Source of the DNA: Ptiloglossa arizonensis
Lineage: Eukaryota; Arthropoda; Insecta; Hymenoptera; Colletidae
Direction: 5' to 3'
Assembly (NCBI RefSeq): GCF_051014685.1
Contig: NW_027478891.1
Location: 310,001-374,000, forward strand
DNA length: 64,000 nucleotides
Below, one piece after another: positions 24,851-38,675 of this stretch (position 1 is the first letter of the stretch; each line of letters starts with the position of its first letter). A program made the translations under genes and the position numbers. Below the pieces are notes generated by a model. The model did not search any database, was not told where the DNA came from, and worked only from the letters and a program-made list of their open reading frames with translations.

Positions 24851-27650
24851 ATGCTCGACACGAATAACTAGAACGGCCTAGGGGAAAATTGCGCATACCG
24901 TTGCAATCGGGCGTGTTTCTACTTTCAGATGCAACAGAAATTTTGCGGATTGGTCAATCCGTTCGCGAGATATGGCAGTTTGGAGGTAAGAAACGCTTGA
25001 GAAACTCAAAATTTTCGCAGTTCTGATGCTCGAAACGAATGACTAGAACGGCGTAGGGGAGAAGTACGCACACCGTTGTAATCGGGCGAGTTTCTACTTT
25101 CAGAAGCAACAGAAATTATGCGGATTGGTCAATCCGTTCGCGAGATATGGCAGTTTGGAGGTAAGAAACGCTTGAGAAACTCAAAATTTTCGCAGTTCTG
25201 ATGCTCGAAACGAATAACTAGAAACGCCTAGGGGAAAAGTGCGCATACCGTTGTAATCGGGCGAGCTTCTACTTTCAGATGCAACAGAAATTTTGCGGAT
25301 TGGTCAATCCGTTCGCGAGATATGGCAGTTTGGAGGTAAGAAACGCTTGAGGAACTCAAAATTTTCGCAATTCTGATGCTCGAAACGAATAACTAGAACG
25401 GCCTAGGGGAAAAGTGCGCATACCGTTGTAATCGGGCGAGTTTCTACTTTCAGAAGCAACAGAAATTTTGCGGATTGGTCAATCCGTTCGCGAGATATGG
25501 CAGTTTGGATGTAAGAAACGCTTGAGAAACTCAAAATTTTCGCAGTTCTGATGCTCGAAACGAATGACTAGAACGGCGTAGGGGAGAAGTACGCATACCG
25601 TTGTAATCGGGCGAGTTTCTACTTTCAGATGCAACAGAAATTATGCGGATTGGTCAATCCGTTCGCGAGATATGGCAGTTTGGAGGTAAGAAACGCTTGA
25701 GAAACTCAAAATTTCCGCAGTTCTGATGATCGAAACGAATAACTAGAACCGCCTAGGGGAAAAGTGCGCATACCGTTGTAATCGGGCGAGCTTCTACTTT
25801 CAGATGCAACAGAAATTTTGCGGATTGATCAGTCCGTTCGCGAGATATGGCAGTTTGGATATAAGAAACGCTTGAGAAACTCAAAATTTTCGCAGTTCTG
25901 ATGCTCGACACGAATAACTAGAACGGCCTAGGGGAAAATTGCGCATACCGTTGCAATCGGGCGCGTTTCTACTTTCAGATGCAACAGAAATTTTCCGGAT
26001 TGGTCAATCCGTTCGCGAGATATGGCAGTTTGGAAGTAAGAAACGCTTGAGAAACTCAAAATTTTCGCAGTTCTGATGCTCGACACGAATAACTAGAACA
26101 GCCTAGGGGCAAAGTGCGCATACCGTTGTAATCGGGCGAGTTTCTACTTTCAGAAGCAACAGAAATTTTGCGGATTGGTCAATCCGTTCGCGAGATGTGG
26201 CAGTTTGGAGGTAAGAAACGCTTGAGAAACTCAAAATTTCCGCAGTTCTGATGCTCGAAACGAATAACTAGAACCGCCTAGGGGAAAAGTGCGCATACCG
26301 TTGTAATCGGGCGAGCTTCTACTTTCAGATGCAACAGAAATTTTGCGGATTGATCAGTCCGTTCGCGAGATATGGCAGTTTGGAGATAAGAAACGCTTGA
26401 GAAACTCAAAATTTTCGCAGTTCTGATGCTCGACACGAATAACTAGAACGGCCTAGGGGAAAATTGCGCATACCGTTGCAATCGGGCCAGTTTCTACTTT
26501 CAGATGCAACAGAAATTTTCCGGATTGGTCAATCCGTTCGCGAGATATGGCAGTTTGGAAGTAAGAAACGCTTGAGAAACTCAAAATTTTCGCAGTTCTG
26601 ATGCTCGACACGAATAACTAGAACGGCCTAGGGGCAAAGTGCGCATACCGTTGTAATCGGGCGAGTTTCTACTTTCAGAAGCAACAGAAATTTTGCGGAT
26701 TGGTCAATCCGTTCGCGAGATATGGCAGTTTGGAGGTAAGAAACGCTTGAGAAACTCAAAATTTTCGCAGTTCTGATGCTCGAAACGAATGACTAGAACG
26801 GCGTAGGGGAGAAGTACGCACACCGTTGTAATCGGGCGAGTTTCTACTTTCAGATGCAACAGAAATTATGCGGATTGGTCAATCCGTTCGCGAGATATGG
26901 CAGTTTGGAGGTAAGAAACGCTTGAGAAACTCAAAATTTTCGCAGTTCTGATGCTCGAAACGAATAACTAGAACCGCCTAGGGGAAAAGTGCGCATACCG
27001 TTGTAATCGGGCGAGCTTCTACTTTCAGATGCAACAGAAATTTTGCGGATTGGTCAATCCGTTCGCGAGATATGGCAGTTTGGAGGTAAGAAACGCTTGA
27101 GAAACTCAAAATTTCCGCAGTTCTGATGCTCGAAACGAATAACTAGAACCGCCTAGGGGAAAAGTGCGCATACCGTTGTAATCGGGCGAGCTTCTACTTT
27201 CAGATGCAACAGAAATTTTGCGGATTGGTCAATCCGTTCGCGAGATATGGCAGTTTGGAGGTAAGAAACGCTTGAGGAACTCAAAATTTTCGCAATTCTG
27301 ATGCTCGAAACGAATAACTAGAACGGCCTAGGGGAAAAGTGCGCATACCGTTGTAATCGGGCGAGTTTCTACTTTCAGAAGCAACAGAAATTTTGCGGAT
27401 TGGTCAATCCGTTCGCGAGATATGGCAGTTTGGATGTAAGAAACGCTTGAGAAACTCAAAATTTTCGCAGTTCTGATGCTCGAAACGAATGACTAGAACG
27501 GCGTAGGGGAGAAGTACGCATACCGTTGTAATCGGGCGAGTTTCTACTTTCAGATGCAACAGAAATTATGCGGATTGGTCAATCCGTTCGCGAGATATGG
27601 CAGTTTGGAGGTAAGAAACGCTTGAGAAACTCAAAATTTCCGCAGTTCTG
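24851..27650. repeat. Entry into the second domain (u v s t k l m2 units)
   Basis: Monomers 143-158 read l/e u v s t k l m2 k l m u k/r v s t. The first m2 (A25) appears at 26,076, and the first u (C46) at 25,026. From here to 33.9 kb classes b, c, f, g, h and i are absent. Monomers 144-152 correspond to monomers 221-229 (38,501-40,075, offset 13,475 bp). They share the rare GAAACGCC in v and ATGATCG at the t-k boundary. Confidence 0.8.
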
Positions 27651-30625
27651 ATGCTCGAAACGAATAACTAGAACCGCCTAGGGGAAAAGTGCGCATACCG
27701 TTGTAATCGGGCGAGCTTCTACTTTCAGATGCAACAGAAATTTTGCGGATTGATCAGTCCGTTCGCGAGATATGGCAGTTTGGAGATAAGAAACGCTTGA
27801 GAAACTCAAAATTTTCGCAGTTCTGATGCTCGACACGAATAACTAGAACGGCCTAGGGGAAAATTGCGCATACCGTTGCAATCGGGCGAGTTTCTACTTT
27901 CAGATGCAACAGAAATTTTCCGGATTGGTCAATCCGTTCGCGAGATATGGCAGTTTGGAAGTAAGAAACGCTTGAGAAACTCAAAATTTTCGCAGTTCTG
28001 ATGCTCGACACGAATAACTAGAACAGCCTAGGGGCAAAGTGCGCATACCGTTGTAATCGGGCGAGTTTCTACTTTCAGAAGCAACAGAAATTTTGCGGAT
28101 TGGTCAATCCGTTCGCGAGATATGGCAGTTTGGAGGTAAGAAACGCTTGAGAAACTCAAAATTTCCGCAGTTCTGATGCTCGAAACGAGTAACTAGAACC
28201 GCCTAGGGGAAAAGTGCGCATACCGTTGTAATCGGGCGAGCTTCTACTTTCAGATGCAACAGAAATTTTGCGGATTGATCAGTCCGTTCGCGAGATATGG
28301 CAGTTTGGAGATAAGAAACGCTTGAGAAACTCAAAATTTTCGCAGTTCTGATGCTCGACACGAATAACTAGAACGGCCTAGGGGAAAATTGCGCATACCG
28401 TTGCAATCGGGCGAGTTTCTACTTTCAGATGCAACAGAAATTTTCCGGATTGGTCAATCCGTTCGCGAGATATGGCAGTTTGGAAGTAAGAAACGCTTGA
28501 GAAACTCAAAATTTTCGCAGTTCTGATGCTCGACACGAATAACTAGAACGGCCTAGGGGCAAAGTGCGCATACCGTTGTAATCGGGCGAGTTTCTACTTT
28601 CAGAGGCAACAGAAATTTTGCGGATTGGTCAATCCGTTCGCGAGATATGGCAGTTTGGAGGTAAGAAACGCTTGAGAAACTCAAAATTTTCGCAGTTCTG
28701 AAGCTCGAAACGAATGACTAGAACGGCGTAGGGGAGAACTACGCACACCGTTGTAATCGGGCGAGTTTCTACTTTCAGATGCAACAGAAATTATGCGGAT
28801 TGGTCAATCCGTTCGCGAGATACGGCAGTTTGGAGGTAAGAAACGCTTGAGAAACTCAAAATTTTCGCAGTTCTGATGCTCGAAACGAATAACTAGAACC
28901 GCCTAGGGGAAAAGTGCGCATACCTTTGTAATCGGGCGAGCTTCTACTTTCAGATGCAACAGAAATTTTGCGGATTGATCAATCCGTTCGCGAGATATGG
29001 CAGTTTGGAGATAAGAAACGCTTGAGAAACTCAAAATTTTCGCAGTTCTGATGCTCGACACGAATAACTAGAACGGCCCAGGGGAAAAGTGCGCATACCG
29101 TTGCAATCGGGCGTGTTTCTACTTTCAGATGCAACAGAAATTTTGCGGATTGGTCAATCCGTTCACGAGATATGGCAGTTTGGAGGTAAGAAACGCTTGA
29201 GAAACTCAAAATTTTCGCAGTTCTGATGCTCGAAACGAATGACTAGAACGGCGTAGGGGAGAAGTACGCACACCGTTGTAATCGGGCGAGATTCTACTTT
29301 CAGATGCAACAGAAATTATGCGGATTGGTCAATCCGTTCGCGAGATATGGCAGTTTGGAGGTAAGAAACGCTTGAGAAACTCAAAATTTTCGCAGTTCTG
29401 ATGCTCGAAACGAATAACTAGAACCGCCTAGGGGAAAAGTGCGCATACCGTTGTAATCGGGCGAGCTTCTACTTTCAGATGCAACAGAAATTTTGCGGAT
29501 TGGTCAATCCGTTCGCGAGATATGGCAGTTTGGAGGTAAGAAACGCTTGAGGAACTCAAAATTTTCGCAATTCTGATGCTCGAAACGAATAACTAGAACG
29601 GCCTAGGGGAAAAGTGCGCATACCGTTGTAATCGGGCGAGTTTCTACTTTCAGAAGCAACAGAAATTTTGCGGATTGGTCAATCCGTTCGCGAGATATGG
29701 CAGTTTGGATGTAAGAAACGCTTGAGAAACTCAAAATTTTCGCAGTTCTGATGCTCGAAACGAATGACTAGAACGGCGTAGGGGAGAAGTACGCATACCG
29801 TTGTAATCGGGCGAGTTTCTACTTTCAGATGCAACAGAAATTATGCGGATTGGTCAATCCGTTCGCGAGATATGGCAGTTTGGAGGTAAGAAACGCTTGA
29901 GAAACTCAAAATTTCCGCAGTTCTGATGCTCGAAACGAATAACTAGAACCGCCTAGGGGAAAAGTGCGCATACCGTTGTAATCGGGCGAGCTTCTACTTT
30001 CAGATGCAACAGAAATTTTGCGGATTGATCAGTCCGTTCGCGAGATATGGCAGTTTGGAGATAAGAAACGCTTGAGAAACTCAAAATTTTCGCAGTTCTG
30101 ATGCTCGACACGAATAACTAGAACGGCCTAGGGGAAAATTGCGCATACCGTTGCAATCGGGCGAGTTTCTACTTTCAGATGCAACAGAAATTTTCCGGAT
30201 TGGTCAATCCGTTCGCGAGATATGGCAGTTTGGAAGTAAGAAACGCTTGAGAAACTCAAAATTTTCGCAGTTCTGATGCTCGACACGAATAACTAGAACA
30301 GCCTAGGGGCAAAGTGCGCATACCGTTGTAATCGGGCGAGTTTCTACTTTCAGAAGCAACAGAAATTTTGCGGATTGGTCAATCCGTTCGCGAGATATGG
30401 CAGTTTGGAGGTAAGAAACGCTTGAGAAACTCAAAATTTCCGCAGTTCTGATGCTCGAAAAGAATAACTAGAACCGCCTAGGGGAAAAGTGCGCATACCG
30501 TTGTAATCGGGCGAGCTTCTACTTTCAGATGCAACAGAAATTTTGCGGATTGATCAGTCCGTTCGCGAGATATGGCAGTTTGGAGATAAGAAACGCTTGA
30601 GAAACTCAAAATTTTCGCAGTTCTG
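27651..30625. repeat. 17-monomer unit, copy A (2,975 bp)
   Basis: Monomers 159-175 read k l m2 k l m u' k' e u v s t k l m2 k. The unit is followed directly by a second copy. Shared rare marks are CAGAGG in m, AAGCTCG at the start of u', TACGG in u', CCTTTG in k', GTTCACG in e and GAAAAGAAT in the last k. GCGAGATTCT in u near 29,286 is private to this copy. Confidence 0.87.
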
Positions 30626-33600
30626 ATGCTCGACACGAATAACTAGAACGGCCTAGGGGAAAAGTGCGCATACCGTTGTAATCGGGCGAGCTTCTACTTT
30701 CAGATGCAACAGAAATTTTGCGGATTGATCAGTCCGTTCGCGAGATATGGCAGTTTGGAGATAAGAAACGCTTGAGAAACTCAAAATTTTCGCAGTTCTG
30801 ATGCTCGACACGAATAACTAGAACGGCCTAGGGGAAAATTGCGCATACCGTTGCAATCGGGCGAGTTTCTACTTTCAGATGCAACAGAAATTTTCCGGAT
30901 TGGTCAATCCGTTCGCGAGATATGGCAGTTTGGAAGTAAGAAACGCTTGAGAAACTCAAAATTTTCGCAGTTCTGATGCTCGACACGAATAACTAGAACA
31001 GCCTAGGGGCAAAGTGCGCATACCGTTGTAATCGGGCGAGTTTCTACTTTCAGAAGCAACAGAAATTTTGCGGATTGGTCAATCCGTTCGCGAGATATGG
31101 CAGTTTGGAGGAAAGAAACGCTTGAGAAACTCAAAATTTCCGCAGTTCTGATGCTCGAAACGAGTAACTAGAACCGCCTAGGGGAAAAGTGCGCATACCG
31201 TTGTAATCGGGCGAGCTTCTACTTTCAGATGCAACAGAAATTTTGCGGATTGATCAGTCCGTTCGCGAGATATGGCAGTTTGGAGATAAGAAACGCTTGA
31301 GAAACTCAAAATTTTCGCAGTTCTGATGCTCGACACGAATAACTAGAACGGCCTAGGGGAAAATTGCGCATACCGTTGCAATCGGGCGAGTTTCTACTTT
31401 CAGATGCAACAGAAATTTTCCGGATTGGTCAATCCGTTCGCGAGATATGGCAGTTTGGAAGTAAGAAACGCTTGAGAAACTCAAAATTTTCGCAGTTCTG
31501 ATGCTCGACACGAATAACTAGAACGGCCTAGGGGCAAAGTGCGCATACCGTTGTAATCGGGCGAGCTTCTACTTTCAGAGGCAACAGAAATTTTGCGGAT
31601 TGGTCAATCCGTTCGCGAGATATGGCAGTTTGGAGGTAAGAAACGCTTGAGAAACTCAAAATTTTCGCAGTTCTGAAGCTCGAAACGAATGACTAGAACG
31701 GCGTAGGGGAGAACTACGCACACCGTTGTAATCGGGCGAGTTTCTACTTTCAGATGCAACAGAAATTATGCGGATTGGTCAATCCGTTCGCGAGATACGG
31801 CAGTTTGGAGGTAAGAAACGCTTGAGAAACTCAAAATTTTCGCAGTTCTGATGCTCGAAACGAATAACTAGAACCGCCTAGGGGAAAAGTGCGCATACCT
31901 TTGTAATCGGGCGAGCTTCTACTTTCAGATGCAACAGAAATTTTGCGGATTGATCAATCCGTTCGCGAGATATGGCAGTTTGGAGATAAGAAACGCTTGA
32001 GAAACTCAAAATTTTCGCAGTTCTGATGCTCGACACGAATAACTAGAACGGCCCAGGGGAAAAGTGCGCATACCGTTGCAATCGGGCGTGTTTCTACTTT
32101 CAGATGCAACAGAAATTTTGCGGATTGGTCAATCCGTTCACGAGATATGGCAGTTTGGAGGTAAGAAACGCTTGAGAAACTCAAAATTTTCGCAGTTCTG
32201 ATGCTCGAAACGAATGACTAGAACGGCGTAGGGGAGAAGTACGCACACCGTTGTAATCGGGCGAGTTTCTACTTTCAGATGCAACAGAAATTATGCGGAT
32301 TGGTCAATCCGTTCGCGAGATATGGCAGTTTGGAGGTAAGAAACGCTTGAGAAACTCAAAATTTTCGCAGTTCTGATGCTCGAAACGAATAACTAGAACC
32401 GCCTAGGGGAAAAGTGCGCATACCGTTGTAATCGGGCGAGCTTCTACTTTCAGATGCAACAGAAATTTTGCGGATTGGTCAATCCGTTCGCGAGATATGG
32501 CAGTTTGGAGGTAAGAAACGCTTGAGGAACTCAAAATTTTCGCAATTCTGATGCTCGAAACGAATAACTAGAACGGCCTAGGGGAAAAGTGCGCATACCG
32601 TTGTAATCGGGCGAGTTTCTACTTTCAGAAGCAACAGAAATTTTGCGGATTGGTCAATCCGTTCGCGAGATATGGCAGTTTGGATGTAAGAAACGCTTGA
32701 GAAACTCAAAATTTTCGCAGTTCTGATGCTCGAAACGAATGACTAGAACGGCGTAGGGGAGAAGTACGCATACCGTTGTAATCGGGCGAGTTTCTACTTT
32801 CAGATGCAACAGAAATTATGCGGATTGGTCAATCCGTTCGCGAGATATGGCAGTTTGGAGGTAAGAAACGCTTGAGAAACTCAAAATTTCCGCAGTTCTG
32901 ATGCTCGAAACGAATAACTAGAACCGCCTAGGGGAAAAGTGCGCATACCGTTGTAATCGGGCGAGCTTCTACTTTCAGATGCAACAGAAATTTTGCGGAT
33001 TGATCAGTCCGTTCGCGAGATATGGCAGTTTGGAGATAAGAAACGCTTGAGAAACTCAAAATTTTCGCAGTTCTGATGCTCGACACGAATAACTAGAACG
33101 GCCTAGGGGAAAATTGCGCATACCGTTGCAATCGGGCGAGTTTCTACTTTCAGATGCAACAGAAATTTTCCGGATTGGTCAATCCGTTCGCGAGATATGG
33201 CAGTTTGGAAGTAAGAAACGCTTGAGAAACTCAAAATTTTCGCAGTTCTGATGCTCGACACGAATAACTAGAACAGCCTAGGGGCAAAGTGCGCATACCG
33301 TTGTAATCGGGCGAGTTTCTACTTTCAGAAGCAACAGAAATTTTGCGGATTGGTCAATCCGTTCGCGAGATATGGCAGTTTGGAGGTAAGAAACGCTTGA
33401 GAAACTCAAAATTTCCGCAGTTCTGATGCTCGAAAAGAATAACTAGAACCGCCTAGGGGAAAAGTGCGCATACCGTTGTAATCGGGCGAGCTTCTACTTT
33501 CAGATGCAACAGAAATTTTGCGGATTGATCAGTCCGTTCGCGAGATATGGCAGTTTGGAGATAAGAAACGCTTGAGAAACTCAAAATTTTCGCAGTTCTG
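30626..33600. repeat. 17-monomer unit, copy B (2,975 bp)
   Basis: Monomers 176-192 repeat the previous 2,975 bp. The first monomer is an l/k hybrid (cgaca start with the C66 A103 G107 end of k), marking the junction. Private changes are GAGGAAAG near 31,109, which removes the GTAAG of that monomer, and GAGCTT in m near 31,566. Confidence 0.87.
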
Positions 33601-33950
33601 ATGCTCGACACGAATAACTAGAACGGCCTAGGGGAAAATTGCGCATACCGTTGCAATCGGGCGAGTTTCTACTTTCAGATGCAACAGAAATTATGCGGAT
33701 TGGTCAATCCGTTCGCGAGATATGGCAGTTTGGAGGTAAGAAACGCTTGAGAAACTCAAAATTTTCGCAGTTCTGATGCTCGAAACGAATAACTAGAACC
33801 GCCTAGGGGAAAAGTGCGCATACCGTTGTAATCGGGCGAGCTTCTACTTTCAGATGCAACAGAAATTTTGCGGATTGATCAATCCGTTCGCGAGATATGG
33901 CAGTTTGGAGATAAGAAACGCTTGAGAAACTCAAAATTTTCGCAGTTCTG
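33601..33950. repeat. Hybrid pair l/u and k' at a domain border
   Basis: Monomer 193 begins as l (T39 C54) and ends as u (A93, G135). It is followed by k' and then by the first 11-mer island. The pair is the left edge where the k-l-m2 domain gives way to classes a, b, c and f to j. Confidence 0.7.
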
Positions 33951-36900
33951 ATGCTCGACACGAATAACTAGAACGGCCCAGGGGAAAAGTGCGCATACCG
34001 TTGCAATCGGGCGCGTTTCTACTTTCAGATGCAACAGAAATTTTGCGGATTGGTCAATCCGTTCGCGAGATATGGCAGTTTGGAGGTAAGAAACGCTTGA
34101 GAAACTCAAAATTTTCGCAGTTCTGATGCTCGACACGAATAACTAGAACGGCCTAGGGGAAAAGTGCGCATACCGTTGTAATCGGGCGAGTTTCTACTTT
34201 CAGATGCAACAGAAATTTTCCGGATTGGTCAATCCGTTCGCGAGATATGGCAGTTTGGAAGTAAGAAACGCTTGAGAAACTCAAAATTTTCGCAGTTCTG
34301 ATGCTCGACACGAATAACTAGAACGGCCTAGGGGCAAAGTGTGCATAGCGTTGTAATCGGGCGAGATTCTACTTTCAGATGCAACAGAAATTTTGCGGAT
34401 TGGTCGATCCGTTCGCGAGATGTGGCAGTTTGGAAGTAAGAAACGCTTGCGAAACTCAAAATTTTCGCAGTTCTGATGCTCGACACGAATAACCAGAACG
34501 GCCTAGGGGAAAAGTGCGCATACCGTTGTAATCGGGCGAGTTTCTACTTTCAGATGCAACAGAAATTTTGCGGATTGGTCAATCCGTTCGCGAGATATGG
34601 CAGTTTGGATGTAAGAAACGCTTGAGAAACTCAAAATTTTCGCAGTTCTGATGCTCGACACGAATAACTAGAATGGCCTAGGGGCAAAGTGCGCATAGCG
34701 TTGTAATCGGGCGAGTTTCTACTTTCAGATGCAACAGAAATTTTGCGGATTGGTCAATCCGTTCGCGAGATATGGCAGTTTGGAGGTAAGAAACGCTTGA
34801 GAAACTCAAAATTTTCGCAGTTCTGATGCTCGACACGATTAACTAGAACGGCCTAGGGGCAAAGTGCGCATACCGTTGTAATCGGGCGAGTTTCTACTTT
34901 CAGATGGCACAGAAATTTTGCGGATTGATCAATCTGTTCGCGAGATATGGCAGTTTGGAGGTAAGAAACGCTTGAGAAACTCAAAATTTTCGCAGTTCTG
35001 ATGCTCGAAACGAGTAACTAGAACGGCCTAGGGGAAAAATACGCATACCGTTGTAATCGGTCGAGTTTCTACTTTCAGATGCAACAGAAATTTTGCGGAT
35101 TGGTCAATCCGTTCGCGAGATATGGCAGTTTGGAGGTAAGAAACGCTTGAGAAACTCAAAATTTTCGCAGTTCTGATGCTCGACACGAATAACTAGAACG
35201 GCCTAGGGGAAAAGTGCGCATACCGTTGTAATCGGGCGAGTTTCTACTTTCAGATGCAACAGAAATTTTGCGGATTGGTCGATCCGTTCGCGAGATGTGG
35301 CAGTTTGGAAGTAAGAAACGCTTGAGAAACTCAAAATTTTCGCAGTTCTGATGCTCGACACGAATGACTAGAACGGCCTAGGGGAGAAGTACGCATACCG
35401 TTGTAATCGGGCGAGTTTCTACTTTCAGATGCAACAGAAATTATGCGGATTGGTCAATCCGTTCGCGAGATATGGCAGTTTGGAGGTAAGAAACGCTTGA
35501 GAAACTCAAAATTTCCGCAGTTCTGATGCTCGAAACGAATAACTAGAACCGCTTAGGGGAAAAGTGCGCATACCGTTGTAATCGGGCGAGCTTCTACTTT
35601 CAGATGCAACAGAAATTTTGCGGATTGATCAGTCCGTTCGCGAGATATGGCAGTTTGGAGATAAGAAACGCTTGAGAAACTCAAAATTTTCGCAGTTCTG
35701 ATGCTCGAAACGAATAACTAGAACCGCCTAGGGGAAAAGTGCGCATAACGTTGTAATCGGGCGAGTTTCTACTTTCAGATGCAACAGAAATTTTGCGGAT
35801 TGATCAATCCGTTCGCGAGATATGGCAGTTTGGAGATAAGAAACGCTTGAGAAACTCAAAATTTTCGCAGTTCTGATGCTCGACACGAAAAACTAGAACG
35901 ACCTAGGGGAAAACTGCGCATACCGTTGTAATCGGGCGAGTTTCTACTTTCAGATGCAACAGAAATTTTGCAGATTGGTCGATCCGTTCGCGAGATGTGG
36001 CAGTTTGGAAGTAAGAAACGCTTGCGAAACTCAAAATTTTCGCAGTTCTGATGCTCGACACGAATAACCAGAACGGCCTAGGGGAAAAGTGCGCATACCG
36101 TTGTAATCGGGCGAGTTTCTACTTTCAGATGCAACAGAAATTTTCCGGATTGGTCAATCCGTTCGCGAGATATGGCAGTTTGGAAGTAAGAAACGCTTGA
36201 GAAACTCAAAATTTTCGCAGTTCTGATGCTCGACACGAATAACTAGAACGGCCTAGGGGCAAAGTGTGCATAGCGTTGTAATCGGGCGAGATTCTACTTT
36301 CAGATGCAACAGAAATTTTGCGGATTGGTCGATCCGTTCGCGAGATGTGGCAGTTTGGAAGTAAGAAACGCTTGCGAAACTCAAAATTTTCGCAGTTCTG
36401 ATGCTCGACACGAATAACCAGAACGGCCTAGGGGAAAAGTGCGCATACCGTTGTAATCGGGCGAGTTTCTACTTTCAGATGCAACAGAAATTTTGCGGAT
36501 TGGTCAATCCGTTCGCGAGATATGGCAGTTTGGATGTAAGAAACGCTTGAGAAACTCAAAATTTTCGCAGTTCTGATGCTCGACACGAATAACTAGAATG
36601 GCCTAGGGGCAAAGTGCGCATAGCGTTGTAATCGGGCGAGTTTCTACTTTCAGATGCAACAGAAATTTTGCGGATTGGTCAATCCGTTCGCGAGATATGG
36701 CAGTTTGGAGGTAAGAAACGCTTGAGAAACTCAAAATTTTCGCAGTTCTGATGCTCGACACGATTAACTAGAACGGCCTAGGGGCAAAGTGCGCATACCG
36801 TTGTAATCGGGCGAGTTTCTGCTTTCAGATGGCACAGAAATTTTGCGGATTGATCAATCTGTTCGCGAGATATGGCAGTTTGGAGGTAAGAAACGCTTGA

Positions 36901-37625
36901 GAAACTCAAAATTTTCGCAGTTCTGATGCTCGAAACGAGTAACTAGAACGGCCTAGGGGAAAAATACGCATACCGTTGTAATCGGTCGAGTTTCTACTTT
37001 CAGATGCAACAGAAATTTTGCGGATTGGTCAATCCGTTCGCGAGATATGGCAGTTTGGAGGTAAGAAACGCTTGAGAAACTCAAAATTTTCGCAGTTCTG
37101 ATGCTCGACACGAATAACTAGAACGGCCTAGGGGAAAAGTGCGCATACCGTTGTAATCGGGCGAGTTTCTACTTTCAGATGCAACAGAAATTTTGCGGAT
37201 TGGTCGATCCGTTCGCGAGATGTGGCAGTTTGGAAGTAAGAAACGCTTGAGAAACTCAAAATTTTCGCAGTTCTGATGCTCGACACGAATGACTAGAACG
37301 GCCTAGGGGAGAAGTACGCATACCGTTGTAATCGGGCGAGTTTCTACTTTCAGATGCAACAGAAATTATGCGGATTGGTCAATCCGTTCGCGAGATATGG
37401 CAGTTTGGAGGTAAGAAACGCTTGAGAAACTCAAAATTTCCGCAGTTCTGATGCTCGAAACGAATAACTAGAACCCCTTAGGGGAAAAGTGCGCATACCG
37501 TTGTAATCGGGCGAGCTTCTACTTTCAGATGCAACAGAAATTTTGCGGATTGATCAGTCCGTTCGCGAGATATGGCAGTTTGGAGATAAGAAACGCTTGA
37601 GAAACTCAAAATTTTCGCAGTTCTG
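33951..37625. repeat. 11-mer island 1 (e plus two 11-mer units)
   Basis: Monomers 195-215 read e, then a b c f g h i j k w x, then c/a b c f g h i j k. The unit is 1,925 bp. The second unit begins with a c/a hybrid: C19 at its start, C95 and A135 at its end. Its h monomers have CATACCG where those of the first 25 kb have CACACCG, and its k monomers have CGCTTAGG. The whole stretch returns at 54,076-57,750, offset by 20,125 bp. Here the second unit ends early, k being followed by an x/l hybrid. Confidence 0.88.
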
Positions 37626-38675
37626 ATGCTCGACACGAAAAACTAGAACGACCTAGGGGAAAACTGCGCATACCGTTGTAATCGGGCGAGTTTCTACTTT
37701 CAGATGCAACAGAAATTTTCCGGATTGGTCAATCCGTTCGCGAGATATGGCAGTTTGGAAGTAAGAAACGCTTGAGAAACTCAAAATTTTCGCAGTTCTG
37801 ATGCTCGACACGAATAACTAGAACGGCCTAGGGGCAAAGTGCGCATACCGTTGTAATCGGGCGAGTTTCTACTTTCAGAAGCAACAGAAATTTTGCGGAT
37901 TGGTCAATCCGTTCGCGAGATATGGCAGTTTGGAGGTAAGAAACGCTTGAGAAACTCAAAATTTTCGCAGTTCTGATGCTCGAAACGAATGACTAGAACG
38001 GCGTAGGGGAGAAGTACGCACACCGTTGTAATCGGGCGAGTTTCTACTTTCAGATGCAACAGAAATTATGCGGATTGGTCAATCCGTTCGCGAGATATGG
38101 CAGTTTGGAGGTAAGAAACGCTTGAGAAACTCAAAATTTTCGCAGTTCTGATGCTCGAAACGAATAACTAGAACCGCCTAGGGGAAAAGTGCGCATACCG
38201 TTGTAATCGGGCGAGCTTCTACTTTCAGATGCAACAGAAATTTTGCGGATTGATCAATCCGTTCGCGAGATATGGCAGTTTGGAGATAAGAAACGCTTGA
38301 GAAACTCAAAATTTTCGCAGTTCTGATGCTCGACACGAATAACTAGAACGGCCCAGGGGAAAAGTGCGCATACCGTTGCAATCGGGCGTGTTTCTACTTT
38401 CAGATGCAACAGAAATTTTGCGGATTGGTCAATCCGTTCGCGAGATATGGCAGTTTGGAGGTAAGAAACGCTTGAGAAACTCAAAATTTTCGCAGTTCTG
38501 ATGCTCGAAACGAATGACTAGAACGGCGTAGGGGAGAAGTACGCACACCGTTGTAATCGGGCGAGTTTCTACTTTCAGAAGCAACAGAAATTATGCGGAT
38601 TGGTCAATCCGTTCGCGAGATATGGCAGTTTGGAGGTAAGAAACGCTTGAGAAACTCAAAATTTTCGCAGTTCTG
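37626..38675. repeat. Return to the second domain (x/l m u k' e u)
   Basis: Monomer 216 begins as x (CGAAAAACTAGAACGACC) and ends as l (C95 A135), so it is a direct recombinant between the 11-mer and the k-l-m family. Monomers 217-221 continue in the u, v, s, t style. The last u carries A80, as at 25,026. Confidence 0.8.
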
